Source of the DNA: an uncultured Bacteroidales bacterium | GTDB taxonomy: Bacteria; Bacteroidota; Bacteroidia; Bacteroidales; Bacteroidaceae | NCBI GenBank assembly: GCA_902796835.1 | Contig: CADBQP010000034.1 | Location: forward strand, 1-45,562 | Reading direction: 5' to 3' | Length of the DNA: 45,562 nt | Shown here: piece by piece, positions 1 through 8,720 of the stretch | Layout of the letters: every line of letters starts with the position of its first letter | Numbering within the stretch: position 1 is the first letter of the stretch | Position numbers and translations under genes: made by a program | The notes under the pieces: generated by a model | Databases searched by the model: none | The model's input: only the letters and a program-made list of their open reading frames with translations | What the model was told of the DNA's origin: nothing

Positions 1-43
1 GGGGCACACTCAGTCATCGTCAGGAATCTGTCCGGCATGTGCC

Positions 44-192
44 TTTTCTTTAGAACCTTGGCAACGGCAAAGATACGCACGCGCGATGAGCGCTGTCAAC
101 TTTTCGCGACTTCTCGCTCGCCGAAAACGCTCTGCGCGCCTCGGTAGCCACAAGCGAAGTGAAAAATTTTGAAAAAATAAAATTTAACAGTT
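44..192. repeat. Left copy of 149-base terminal inverted repeat
   Basis: This stretch matches the reverse complement of 45414-45562 over its full 149 bases without gaps. By hand count about 129 positions agree. Bases 44-87 are identical, a middle part around 125-150 diverges, and the AT-rich end at 152-192 is again nearly identical. The conserved parts are those expected of a promoter region (core promoter plus upstream A/T tract), while the part between varies. That pattern suggests selection on a promoter, as in paralogous rRNA operon leaders. A mobile-element end is less likely because no transposase is present. Confidence 0.9.
68..99 (-). promoter_or_regulatory. Strong outward promoter, probably of an rRNA operon to the left
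   Basis: On the minus strand TTGACA (99-94) is followed after 18 bases by TATCTTTG (75-68), close to the Bacteroidetes consensus TTTG and TAnnTTTG. An A/T-rich tract upstream (about 155-190) resembles an UP element. Transcription would leave the window at the left. The same arrangement occurs at the right end. Identification as an rRNA promoter is inferred from the duplication, promoter strength and position at a contig edge; no rRNA sequence is visible. Confidence 0.65.
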
Positions 193-205
193 CACGAGTA
201 GAGTT

Positions 206-730
206 TCAGAATTGCGAACTCAATGTATAGAGCACAATTCCGGCTGTCACGCTAACGTTGAGTGAGTGCTTGGTGCCATATTGAGCAATCTCGATGGCCC
301 CATCGCACACATCGACCACTGATTGCTGCACACCTTTCACTTCATTGCCCAAAATAAGGGCATATTTTTTGTGAGGCTCTACTTTGAAATGGGCTAAATC
401 CACACTGCCTTCCACCTGCTCCACAGCCCAAAGTTCATACCCTTCTGCCTTCAGGGCCTGCGCGGCCTGGAGTGTATCTGCGCAATAATGCCAGGCCACA
501 CTGTCTTCTGCTCCGAGGGCCGTTTTGTGAATTTCGGCCGAGGGAGGAGTGGCCGTGATGCCACAGAGCACGATTTTTTCTATGCAGAAGGCGTCGCTCG
601 TGCGAAACACGCTCCCCACATTGTGCAAGCTCCTGACATTGTCGAGAACAACGACGAGCGGGAGCTTAGAAAGTGAGCGATAGGTATTGAGGTCGACACG
701 ACCCAGTTGCTCGATGGTGAGTTTTTTCAT
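206..730 (-). CDS. TrmH/SpoU-family RNA 2'-O-ribose methyltransferase
   Basis: The 174-residue product is a compact SPOUT-fold enzyme that would transfer methyl from S-adenosylmethionine to a ribose 2'-OH of tRNA or rRNA. The three SpoU motifs are present: motif 1 around NVGSVFRTSD (37-46), motif 2 LGNEVKGV (127-134) and motif 3 around IAQYGTKHSLNVSVTAG (148-164), which form the knotted cofactor site. The length fits the short TrmH-like forms without an N-terminal substrate-binding domain. It follows hflX by 17 bases on the same strand, so the two are probably co-transcribed, and both act on RNA or the ribosome. The target nucleotide cannot be read from the sequence. Confidence 0.88.
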   Translation of the reverse strand: MKKLTIEQLGRVDLNTYRSLSKLPLVVVLDNVRSLHNVGSVFRTSDAFCIEKIVLCGITATPPSAEIHKTALGAEDSVAWHYCADTLQAAQALKAEGYELWAVEQVEGSVDLAHFKVEPHKKYALILGNEVKGVQQSVVDVCDGAIEIAQYGTKHSLNVSVTAGIVLYTLSSQF

Positions 731-747
731 GGGGCAGGCTTGTGCGG

Positions 748-2016
748 CTAAATGGAATTGCCCTCTTCGTCGTAATTGGCAAAGAGGAAATCATTATAGG
801 GATATTTTTGCACATGCAATTGGCGTATGCGGCTATACATGAGTGCACGCAGTTGGTCAATGTGCAGACGGTCACGGGCCGAAACAAAGATGCAGTCGTT
901 GCCGTGCCGAGCCTGCCACGTGCGTTGCAGCTCGTCGAGAGAAATGTTTTCGGAAGTGGGGGGTGTTAGGTCGTCGGGGTCTTTTTCCACCCATGTATAA
1001 GCATCCATTTTGTTCATCACCAGCACGCGGGGCGTTTCGCCACAGCCCAGGTCGGCCAGCGTGCGGTCTACTACGGCAATTTGGTCCTCAAAATCGGGAT
1101 GGCTCACGTCGACCACATGCAGCAATAGGTCGGCCTCGCGCACTTCGTCGAGCGTCGATTTGAAGGAGCTTACCAGTTGAGTGGGCAGTTTGCGTATGAA
1201 ACCCACAGTGTCGCTGAGCAAGAAGGGGAGGTTTTGGATGATGACTTTTCGGACGGTGGTGTCGAGCGTTGCAAAGAGTTTGTTTTCGGCAAACACTTCG
1301 CTCCCCGAGAGCAGGTTGAGCAACGTGGATTTTCCCACATTGGTATATCCCACCAGAGCCACACGGATGAGACGGCCACGGTTTTGCCGCTGCGTAGTTT
1401 TTTGTTTGTCGATCTCGGCCAGCCGACGTTTGAGCAGAGCCATGCGGTTCAGAATGATGCGACGGTCCATTTCAAGCTGCGTTTCACCAGGTCCGCGCAG
1501 TCCTACACTGCCTTTTCCACCTCCGCCTCCAGAGCCTCCGCCCTGTCGCTCAAGGTGGGTCCACATGCGCTGAAGGCGAGGAAGCATATATTGGTTTTGA
1601 GCCAGCTCAACCTGGGTTTTTGCACTGGCCGTCTGGGCACGCATGGCAAAGATGTCGAGGATGAGCGAAGTGCGGTCGAGAATGCGCACCCTGAGCTCTT
1701 TCTCAATGTTGCGCAGCTGTTTGGCCGACAGCTCATCGTCGAAAATCGCAATATCTACCGGTTCGTCGGCATCGGCGCGCTGTTCAATGAAAGCACGGAT
1801 TTCGTCAAGTTTTCCTTTGCCGAGATAAGTCACACTGCTGGGGCCGTCCATTCGCTGAGTGAAACGCCCCACTGTTATGGCTCCCGCAGTCTCGGCAAGG
1901 AATTGGAGTTCGTCGAGATATTCATTGGTTTTGCGCTCATTCTGAGTTTTGGTGATGAGCGCCACGAGCACAGCCGTTTCGCGGCGCGGCTCGGAGGATA
2001 CGTTTTGTGGCTTCAT
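748..2016 (-). CDS. hflX: GTPase HflX, ribosome-associated
   Basis: The 422-residue product is an HflX-type GTPase. In other bacteria HflX binds the 50S subunit and splits stalled or hibernating ribosomes. The N-terminal HflX domain occupies about 15-170. It includes the TYLGKGKLDEI segment, the long helical linker and a glycine-rich loop (159-167) before the family signature LRGPGETQLE (173-182). The G domain follows with G1 GYTNVGKS (223-230), G3 DTVGF (269-273) and G4 NKMD (335-338). Length matches the family. A TAATTTCG -7-like element lies just upstream (2031-2024, minus), without a clear -33 box. The gene heads a probable two-gene unit with the TrmH-family methyltransferase. Confidence 0.95.
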   Translation of the reverse strand: MKPQNVSSEPRRETAVLVALITKTQNERKTNEYLDELQFLAETAGAITVGRFTQRMDGPSSVTYLGKGKLDEIRAFIEQRADADEPVDIAIFDDELSAKQLRNIEKELRVRILDRTSLILDIFAMRAQTASAKTQVELAQNQYMLPRLQRMWTHLERQGGGSGGGGGKGSVGLRGPGETQLEMDRRIILNRMALLKRRLAEIDKQKTTQRQNRGRLIRVALVGYTNVGKSTLLNLLSGSEVFAENKLFATLDTTVRKVIIQNLPFLLSDTVGFIRKLPTQLVSSFKSTLDEVREADLLLHVVDVSHPDFEDQIAVVDRTLADLGCGETPRVLVMNKMDAYTWVEKDPDDLTPPTSENISLDELQRTWQARHGNDCIFVSARDRLHIDQLRALMYSRIRQLHVQKYPYNDFLFANYDEEGNSI

Positions 2017-2093
2017 TTGACTGCGAAATTACTGTAAATTCTCTTCACTGCCACACTATTTCAGTCTCTTTTTCAAAAAATAACGTATAAAAA

Positions 2094-2124
2094 TTGCTTT
2101 ACACACAAGTTTTTTCTATTTTCG
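2094..2124 (+). promoter_or_regulatory. Promoter for the GH95 gene
   Basis: TTG (2094-2096) and TATTTTCG (2117-2124) are separated by 20 bases, matching the Bacteroidetes promoter apart from one -7 base. The predicted leader is about 80 bases. It contains a hairpin with arms TGCCTGC (2145-2151) and GCGGGCA (2155-2161), extendable by A/T pairs on the outside. Confidence 0.55.
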
Positions 2125-2209
2125 CGATGTAAAATGGCATGAAGTGCCTGCCGTGCGGGCATTTATTGCGAAAGACACTAAAACAGAATAACTCAAAAAT
2201 AAAAATACC

Positions 2210-5200
2210 ATGAAGACAAACCTTTTCAGACTATTCATTCTTGCATGCTTTAACCTCATGTTGGGCCACTTGGCTCAGGCAAGCAGTTTGCCACGTTTCT
2301 CGACTTCGACTACTGAAGGTGAAACCACGTGGTATTTTATTTCGTTCAATGCCGGCTCATTCAACCTTCATGATGGAGGAAACAACATTCGTGTGCGCAC
2401 CCGGCAGGCTGACACTTCATCGAAAAACCAGAAATGGGCGCTCGTGGGAACAAAGGACGACTTTCTGCTCTACTCGCTCGCTGGCCGCTATCTGTCGTAT
2501 TCCGACGACTTGAAACTCTACACCTGTTCTCGCGAGGCCAGCGTCCACTTCCGCGTAGTAGAAAGCAGCGAAGACCCCGACGCCTTTGAAATTCAGCGCA
2601 TTGGAGGAACGGCTGGTCAGAGCATGCAGATGACCAGTCCCGGCACCGTGAACACAACGCTGAGAGATTCCGTTGCAGGAACCGAGGGTGCACTCATCAC
2701 CTTCAAGCCCTGCGAAACATTGACTCCCATTTTCGTTTCTGAGACCGAAGAGCCTATATGGTATATTGTAGCCTTCTGTCACAACGCCCAAACAGCCATC
2801 TCGGCCCGGGGTAACAACGAATCCATTGTGCAGGCCAAGCAATCGAAATCGAATGCCGGCTTGTGGAAGTTCATCGGAAATAAAGATAACTTCAAGATTG
2901 CCAACAAAGACGGCAAATACCTCTACACCCAAGCATCGGGCAACCTCGTCCTCGTAATGGCCAGCACCGACGCCTCGAAGGCAGGAAGCTTCAAGCTCAC
3001 CGCATCTACTAACACCACATATAAAGGTATATGGATGATTGAAAGCCTGAGCAATAGCGGCAGCTACCTGAACGCACAAGGTGGCGTGACTGTGGGCAAC
3101 GGTGTGTGTTTGTGGAATAATGCCAGCGACACGAACAACCCCCTTAACTTCATAGAAGAAACCATGTTTGAGGCCAGCGAATACACCGTTTCGGGTGTTA
3201 CGGGCTACGTGCCCGAAGAGGCCTCCACCATGTGGTACACCACACCCGCCGTGCTTGCTCCCGCCCTAAGTGGCGACGTATGGAAAGACTATGCCCTGCC
3301 TCTTGGAAACGGTCAACTGGGAACCACCTATCTTGGCGGCATTTACAAGGAAGACCTGCAATTCAATGAGAAAACTCTATGGACCGGACGAAGCACTGAC
3401 AATTCTACTGGCGGCTCAAAATACACAGCCGGCAACGGCGGATATGGAGGCTATCAGAACTTTGGAAACATCATCGTGCAGAATATTGACAAGCAGACCA
3501 TTGACTTTGCCGACGGAAAAGATGTAACCGAATATGTGCGTACCCTGAACCTCGCCACCGGTGTGGGCGGCGTTGACTTCAAGAACAGCGACGGAAGCAT
3601 TGCTTACGAACGCCGCTACTTAGTGAGCAATCCCGACAACGTGGGCGCCTACCTCTTCACAGCCAACGCTCCCGGCAAACAAAGTCTGCGCATCACAGTC
3701 AACTCGGGCAAGCCCGGTGTGAACGCTACTACTTCCTATAGCGACGGCATGGCCACTTTTGCCGGCAAACTCGAAACCGTGAGCTACCAAGCTGCCGTCA
3801 AGGTGGTCAACAAGGGCGGAACACTCCGCACCCGTGGCAGCTACATCGATGTGGTTAATGCCGATAGCGTAATCATTTTCATGGCAGCCGGCACCGACTA
3901 CGACCCGCAGTCGGCCACCTACGTAAGCACCACACTGCGCAATAATCTGAAAAGCGAAATGACGGGACGCGTAAATGCTGCCGCTGAAAAATCGTGGAAT
4001 GAAATCTACGAGGCTCACGTGGCCGACCACAGCAAATACTTCGGTCGCGTGGAGTTCGTTATTGATGCCGCCCGCAACAACAAGCCCACCAACGAGCTCA
4101 TTGACGACTACACCAACAAGCGCGGCACAGCCGACGCTGGAGCCTTGATGCTCGAAAAACTCTATTTCGACTACGGCCGATACATGACCATTGCCGGTTC
4201 GCGCGGAATTGACCTGCCCACCAACCTTCAGGGAATATGGAACAACAGCTCGAACGCACCTTGGGGAGCCGACATCCATGCCAACATCAACGTGCAAATG
4301 AACTATTGGCCAGCCGAGCCCACCAACCTCAGCGAGTTGCATCTTCCCTTCCTGAACTACATCATCAACATGGCCAACAGCAAGGAATGGAAAGCAAACG
4401 CCACCCAACTGGCTGGCCAAACAAAGGGATGGACCTGCATCACAGAGAACAACATTTTTGGCGGACGCGGAAACTTCCAGACCAACTACGTCATTGCCAA
4501 CGCGTGGTATGTGACCCACCTGTGGCAGCACTATCGCTACACACTTGACCGCGACTTCCTCAAGCGAGCCTTTCCCGCCATGTGGGGCGCCACACAATTC
4601 TGGATGGAACGCCTCATCCTGGCCAGCGACGGCACGTATGAATGCCCCAACGAATATTCGCCCGAGCACGGACCTGGAAGCCAGAACGCCGTAGCCCACG
4701 CCCAGCAACTGGTGGCCGAGCTCTTTGCCAACACGCTGGCAGCCGCTAACATCCTGGGCAGCGATGCCAACATCTCGCAGGCCGACCTCAACACACTCAA
4801 CGACCGCTATTCCAAGCTCGACAAGGGCCTGGCCATTGAGAAGTATACAGGAGCTTGGGGAAACACCAAAAACGGCATCAGCACAGGCACAAACATCCTG
4901 CGCGAATGGAAATACAGTGACTATACTGCCGGCGCCGACGGCCATCGCCACTCCTCACACCTCATGTGTCTCTACCCATTCAGCCAAGTGACACAGGGCT
5001 CGGCACTCTTCAACGCTGCCGTAAACTCACTGCAACTGCGCGGCGATGCCTCCACCGGATGGTCGATGGGATGGAAAGTGAACCTTTGGGCACGTGCAAA
5101 GGATGGCAACCATGCACACCAAATTTTCAACTACGCCCTTATCCCCGGACGAGGCAACGGCGGTGTGTTCTACAACCTATTCGACGTGCATGCCCCCTAC

Positions 5201-5806
5201 TACTTCCAAATCGATGGCAACTTCGGCACATGCTCGGGCATAGCCGAAATGCTCATGCAAAGCCACACCGACACCATCGAAATCCTGCCCGCACTGCCCA
5301 CCACGCTTTGGCGTTCGGGCCACATCAAGGGCCTCAAGGCCGTGGGCGACTTCACTGTGGACATTTCGTGGAAAAACGCCAAGGCCGACCAAATCAAAAT
5401 TAAGTCGAACCAGGGACAGCCACTCGTAGTCAAGAGTAAAGACATAGCCAACGCCACAGCCATCTACGTAGGCTCCAACCTCGTTACACCCACCAAAAAA
5501 GGAAACGACATTGTGAGCATACCCTGCGAAGCCGGACAAACTGTCAACATCTTCATGAACACCGTGCCCACGGGTTTTAAGAAGGCCACACTGACTGAAA
5601 CGGCCACACCCAAACTCCACATCAGCCAGCGCACCATCACTGTCAGTGGCGAGGTGCAAACACTCGAACTACTCGACCTTCAAGGGCGCACGCTGAAACG
5701 CGCAAAGGGCAACAGCCTCAGTGCGGCACAGGGACAGGGCCCACTGTTCTTGCTGAAAATAACCATGAAAAACGGACAGAGCAAAACCATAAAAGTAAGC
5801 CTCTGA
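2210..5806 (+). CDS. Secreted GH95 family glycosidase (alpha-L-fucosidase type) with beta-trefoil-like modules
   Basis: The 1198-residue exported protein starts with a signal peptide (about 1-25). Two consecutive ricin-like beta-trefoil segments follow (about 35-165 and 180-315; both have the WKF/QKWALVGTKDDF pattern). The GH95 catalytic region spans about 340-1100. Its opening is typical (WKDYALPLGNGQLG, ending in NEKTLWTGRS). The expected active-site residues are present: N692 and N694 in HANINVQMNYW, E819 in NEYSPEHGP and D1002 in QIDGNFG. Family members release terminal alpha-1,2-fucose or alpha-L-galactose by inversion. A C-terminal tail (about 1140-1198) with a LLDLQGRTLKR motif looks like a surface or sorting module. 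No SusC/SusD pair is nearby, so this is not part of a classical polysaccharide locus here. Exact substrate is not determined by sequence. Confidence 0.92.
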   Translation: MKTNLFRLFILACFNLMLGHLAQASSLPRFSTSTTEGETTWYFISFNAGSFNLHDGGNNIRVRTRQADTSSKNQKWALVGTKDDFLLYSLAGRYLSYSDDLKLYTCSREASVHFRVVESSEDPDAFEIQRIGGTAGQSMQMTSPGTVNTTLRDSVAGTEGALITFKPCETLTPIFVSETEEPIWYIVAFCHNAQTAISARGNNESIVQAKQSKSNAGLWKFIGNKDNFKIANKDGKYLYTQASGNLVLVMASTDASKAGSFKLTASTNTTYKGIWMIESLSNSGSYLNAQGGVTVGNGVCLWNNASDTNNPLNFIEETMFEASEYTVSGVTGYVPEEASTMWYTTPAVLAPALSGDVWKDYALPLGNGQLGTTYLGGIYKEDLQFNEKTLWTGRSTDNSTGGSKYTAGNGGYGGYQNFGNIIVQNIDKQTIDFADGKDVTEYVRTLNLATGVGGVDFKNSDGSIAYERRYLVSNPDNVGAYLFTANAPGKQSLRITVNSGKPGVNATTSYSDGMATFAGKLETVSYQAAVKVVNKGGTLRTRGSYIDVVNADSVIIFMAAGTDYDPQSATYVSTTLRNNLKSEMTGRVNAAAEKSWNEIYEAHVADHSKYFGRVEFVIDAARNNKPTNELIDDYTNKRGTADAGALMLEKLYFDYGRYMTIAGSRGIDLPTNLQGIWNNSSNAPWGADIHANINVQMNYWPAEPTNLSELHLPFLNYIINMANSKEWKANATQLAGQTKGWTCITENNIFGGRGNFQTNYVIANAWYVTHLWQHYRYTLDRDFLKRAFPAMWGATQFWMERLILASDGTYECPNEYSPEHGPGSQNAVAHAQQLVAELFANTLAAANILGSDANISQADLNTLNDRYSKLDKGLAIEKYTGAWGNTKNGISTGTNILREWKYSDYTAGADGHRHSSHLMCLYPFSQVTQGSALFNAAVNSLQLRGDASTGWSMGWKVNLWARAKDGNHAHQIFNYALIPGRGNGGVFYNLFDVHAPYYFQIDGNFGTCSGIAEMLMQSHTDTIEILPALPTTLWRSGHIKGLKAVGDFTVDISWKNAKADQIKIKSNQGQPLVVKSKDIANATAIYVGSNLVTPTKKGNDIVSIPCEAGQTVNIFMNTVPTGFKKATLTETATPKLHISQRTITVSGEVQTLELLDLQGRTLKRAKGNSLSAAQGQGPLFLLKITMKNGQSKTIKVSL

Positions 5807-5830
5807 ACCGAAAAGCACACACAACGATGA

Positions 5831-5867
5831 CAGGGGGCTGCATCTAAAAAAAAGAACGAGCCCCCTG
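5831..5867 (+). terminator. Hairpin downstream of the GH95 gene
   Basis: Arms CAGGGGGCT (5831-5839) and AGCCCCCTG (5859-5867) form a perfect 9-base stem with a 19-base A-rich loop. No run of T follows, so this may attenuate or stabilise the transcript rather than be a canonical intrinsic terminator. It lies in the 93-base gap before the ABC ATPase gene. Confidence 0.45.
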
Positions 5868-5899
5868 CCATTCTCTATGCAGCCAACACACCAAGCCCC

Positions 5900-6574
5900 A
5901 TGCCAGCTCCTCTGCTCAACCTTTGCAACCTGACAATTGGTTACGACAAAAACATTGTGTCCGAAAACCTCGCTGGCACACTCGCAGCGGGCTCCCTCAC
6001 CGCCCTCATAGGCCGAAACGGCGCAGGCAAAACCACCCTGCTGCGCACCATTGCAGGATTTCAAAAGCCACTCTCGGGACGCATAGAATACAAGGGCATC
6101 AACCTCATTCAATACAGCAACCGGCAAAGGGCACGAACCATTTCCATCGTGCTCACCAGCCAACCACAAGGCTCGCTGCTCACGGTGCGCGAAGTTGTTG
6201 AAATGGGACGCCTGCCCCACACCACATTCCTTGCCCCACTGAGCCGCCACGACAAGGCCGTGGCAGAACAGAGCATGGAGCTCGCGGGCATAGCCGACCT
6301 TGCCGAGCGCCGCTTCTCGTCGCTGAGCGACGGCCAGCGCGGACGCACCATGATAGCCCGGGCACTGGCACAAGACACGCCCATCATCCTGCTCGACGAG
6401 CCCACCGCCCATCTCGACTACGTGGCGCGCCCCGAAATAATGAGCCTGCTCAGAGAAATAGCCTGCCAACAGCAAAAAATCATACTCCTCACCACACACG
6501 AAATAGAACTCGCCCGCCACACATGCCATCAAACGTGGCACATCACCCCAAACGGCATAGAAACAAACCTATAA
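5900..6574 (+). CDS. ABC transporter ATP-binding protein, FecE/BtuD-like
   Basis: The 224-residue product is a single nucleotide-binding domain of the type that drives import of iron-siderophore, haem or cobalamin. Walker A is GRNGAGKTT (about 38-46), the Q-loop lies near TSQPQGSLLTV, the signature is LSDGQRGR instead of LSGGQ, Walker B is IILLDEPTAHLD and the switch histidine is in LLTTHEIE. It is shorter than usual for FecE (about 250-270 residues). No permease, substrate-binding protein or TonB receptor lies in the window, so its partners must be elsewhere. It is followed after 15 bases by topB, suggesting co-transcription without an obvious functional link. Substrate is unknown. Confidence 0.85.
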   Translation: MPAPLLNLCNLTIGYDKNIVSENLAGTLAAGSLTALIGRNGAGKTTLLRTIAGFQKPLSGRIEYKGINLIQYSNRQRARTISIVLTSQPQGSLLTVREVVEMGRLPHTTFLAPLSRHDKAVAEQSMELAGIADLAERRFSSLSDGQRGRTMIARALAQDTPIILLDEPTAHLDYVARPEIMSLLREIACQQQKIILLTTHEIELARHTCHQTWHITPNGIETNL

Positions 6575-6589
6575 ACATCACGACCGAAC

Positions 6590-8608
6590 ATGATAGTCTG
6601 CATCGCCGAAAAACCAAGCGTGGCACGCGACATTGCCCACATTCTTGGAGCCAATCAAAGCCACGACGGATACATGGAAGGAAACGGATATCAGGTGACC
6701 TGGACCTTTGGCCACCTGTGTGAGCTCAAGGCCCCCGAAGACTACACCGAGACGTGGAAGCGGTGGGCCCTCGCCACCCTGCCCATGCTTCCCCAACGGT
6801 TCGGCATACGCCTGAAAAACGACAAAGGTGTGCAAAAACAATTCAACACCATCAAGCAACTCATGCAATCGGCCGACGAAATCATAAACTGCGGCGATGC
6901 CGGGCAGGAGGGAGAACTCATTCAACGCTGGGTGATGCAAAAGGCAGGAGCCAAATGCCCCGTGCGCCGACTGTGGATTTCCTCGCTAACCGAAGAGTCT
7001 ATCCGCGAAGGCTTTGCCAACCTCCATGCCGCCGCCGACTACCAGCCCCTCTACGAAGCCGGCCTCTGTCGCGCCATCGGCGACTGGCTGCTAGGCATGA
7101 ACGCCACCCGACTCTACACCCTCAAATACCGGGCTGGAGCCTATGGGCAGCCACCCCTCTCCGTAGGCCGTGTGCAAACCCCCACCCTGGCGCTCATCGT
7201 GCGACGACAATACGAAATCGAAAACTTCAAGCCACAGCCCTACTGGGTGCTCTCCACCCTCTATCGCGACACCACCTTCAATGCCATTATGGGCGAAGGC
7301 AAAGGCTACGCCACCGAGGCCGAAGGGCAAGAGGCCCTGCTAAAGGCCTCGGCCAAACCCTTCGAGATAACCTCGGTCGAGAAAAAGAGCGGCACCGAAG
7401 CCCCGCCCCGACTCTTCGACCTCACCTCGCTGCAGGTGGAGTGCAACCGCAAGTTTTCCTACAGCGCCGACCAAACGCTCAACATTATTCAGAGCCTCTA
7501 CGAAAAAAAAGTAACCACCTATCCACGCGTAGACACCACCTATCTCAGCGACGACATCTACCCCAAATGTAAGAGCATTCTCAACGGCATCAGTGGCGCC
7601 TATGGCCAATTGCTCCAACCCCTGCGAGGAGCAGCCCTGAGAAAGAGCAAAAAGGTGTTCGACTCATCGAAGGTCACCGACCACCACGCCATCATACCCA
7701 CCGGCCAAGCCCCCAACAACCTCAGCGACACCGAGCACAATGTGTTCGACCTCATAGCGCGCCGCTTCATTGCCGTCTTCTACCCCGATTGCAAATTCGA
7801 CACCACCACCGTGCTCGGCCAAGCCGGCGACATAACGTTCCGCACCAGCGGCAAACTCATTCAGCAAGCGGGCTGGCGCCAAGTGTTTGTCGGGCAAGAC
7901 GCCACCACCGACGACGAGCAGCAGCGCGACGACGACGAAGGAAAAATACTGCCCCACTTCGAACGAGGCGAGAGCGGGCCACACACACCCAGCCTGGTTC
8001 AAAAAACCACACAGCCGCCAAAGCCCTACACCGAAGCCACCCTGCTAAGAGCCATGGAAACAGCCGGAAAACTCGTAGAGAGCGAGGAATTGCGCGACGC
8101 CCTCAAAGAAAACGGCATAGGCCGGCCATCCACCCGTGCTGCCATCATCGAAACCCTTTTTCGCCGAGGCTACATTCGCAAACAGCGCAAAGCCCTCTTT
8201 GCCACCCCTACGGGCGTGGAACTCATCGGTCTCATCAAGGAAGACCTGCTCAAGAGCGCCGAACTCACGGGCCAGTGGGAAAAGAAACTCCGGCAAATAG
8301 AACGCCGCGAATACAGCTCCACGCAATTCATCGAAGAGCTCAAGCAAATGGTGTCCCAAATCGTGGTGCAGGTAATGAGCGACAACACCCACCGACGCAT
8401 CACCGACTCAATTCCAGGCGACACGAAAAAATCGAAAGCCGAGGCTCCCAAAAACCAGCAGGCACCTTCGGCCAGCACGGCCACACGCATTCGAGTAGGC
8501 AGCAAATGCCCCGTGTGCGGACAAGGAAAAGTTATCAAGGGAAACACAGCCTATGGCTGCTCACGTTGGAAAGAAGGGTGCACCTTCCGCAAGCCCTTCA
8601 AAAAGTGA
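6590..8608 (+). CDS. topB: DNA topoisomerase III (type IA)
   Basis: The 672-residue enzyme passes one DNA strand through a transient break in another, and with RecQ-type helicases resolves catenated and recombination intermediates. The N-terminal TOPRIM domain opens with MIVCIAEKPSVARDIAHILG and contains CGDAGQEGE (102-109). The catalytic tyrosine is Y311 in TTYPRVDTTYL. The C-terminus has a zinc-ribbon-like segment (KCPVCGQG, then GCSRWKEGC). The TOPRIM D-x-D of classical enzymes (DPDREGE) reads D103-A-G105 here, so the second acidic residue is glycine; the glutamate pair is kept. The gene follows the ABC ATPase by 15 bases and converges on recQ. Confidence 0.95.
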   Translation: MIVCIAEKPSVARDIAHILGANQSHDGYMEGNGYQVTWTFGHLCELKAPEDYTETWKRWALATLPMLPQRFGIRLKNDKGVQKQFNTIKQLMQSADEIINCGDAGQEGELIQRWVMQKAGAKCPVRRLWISSLTEESIREGFANLHAAADYQPLYEAGLCRAIGDWLLGMNATRLYTLKYRAGAYGQPPLSVGRVQTPTLALIVRRQYEIENFKPQPYWVLSTLYRDTTFNAIMGEGKGYATEAEGQEALLKASAKPFEITSVEKKSGTEAPPRLFDLTSLQVECNRKFSYSADQTLNIIQSLYEKKVTTYPRVDTTYLSDDIYPKCKSILNGISGAYGQLLQPLRGAALRKSKKVFDSSKVTDHHAIIPTGQAPNNLSDTEHNVFDLIARRFIAVFYPDCKFDTTTVLGQAGDITFRTSGKLIQQAGWRQVFVGQDATTDDEQQRDDDEGKILPHFERGESGPHTPSLVQKTTQPPKPYTEATLLRAMETAGKLVESEELRDALKENGIGRPSTRAAIIETLFRRGYIRKQRKALFATPTGVELIGLIKEDLLKSAELTGQWEKKLRQIERREYSSTQFIEELKQMVSQIVVQVMSDNTHRRITDSIPGDTKKSKAEAPKNQQAPSASTATRIRVGSKCPVCGQGKVIKGNTAYGCSRWKEGCTFRKPFKK

Positions 8609-8638
8609 GCATCACACAAACCTATGCCACCACTTTAA

Positions 8639-8705
8639 AAAAACTATCTCGTCGATAATTTAAAGAGTTGAGCCAACAGTTTAAATTATCGACGAGATAG
8701 TTTTT
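8639..8705. repeat. Palindromic intergenic element, copy 1 (bidirectional terminator-like)
   Basis: A perfect 26-base inverted repeat (8639-8664 and 8680-8705) encloses a 15-base loop, itself able to pair through GTTG and CAAC. The right arm ends in five T and the minus-strand reading ends in seven T, so it can terminate both topB and recQ. The loop plus right arm (GAGTTGAGCCAACAG followed by TTTAAATTATC) matches the element at 29213-29275 and more loosely that at 19393-19442. It therefore belongs to a dispersed family. Confidence 0.85.
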
Positions 8706-8720
8706 GCTATCCCCGCGTCC

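Noticed and set aside
44..192. Terminal inverted repeats of a 45-kb composite transposon
   Set aside because: No transposase or integrase is present, the genes between are ordinary housekeeping genes, and the repeat contains outward promoters with a variable middle, which fits rRNA operon leaders better.
3620..4951. 443-residue open frame antisense to the GH95 gene
   Set aside because: It lies entirely within the GH95 catalytic region with no family features; a shadow of the real gene.
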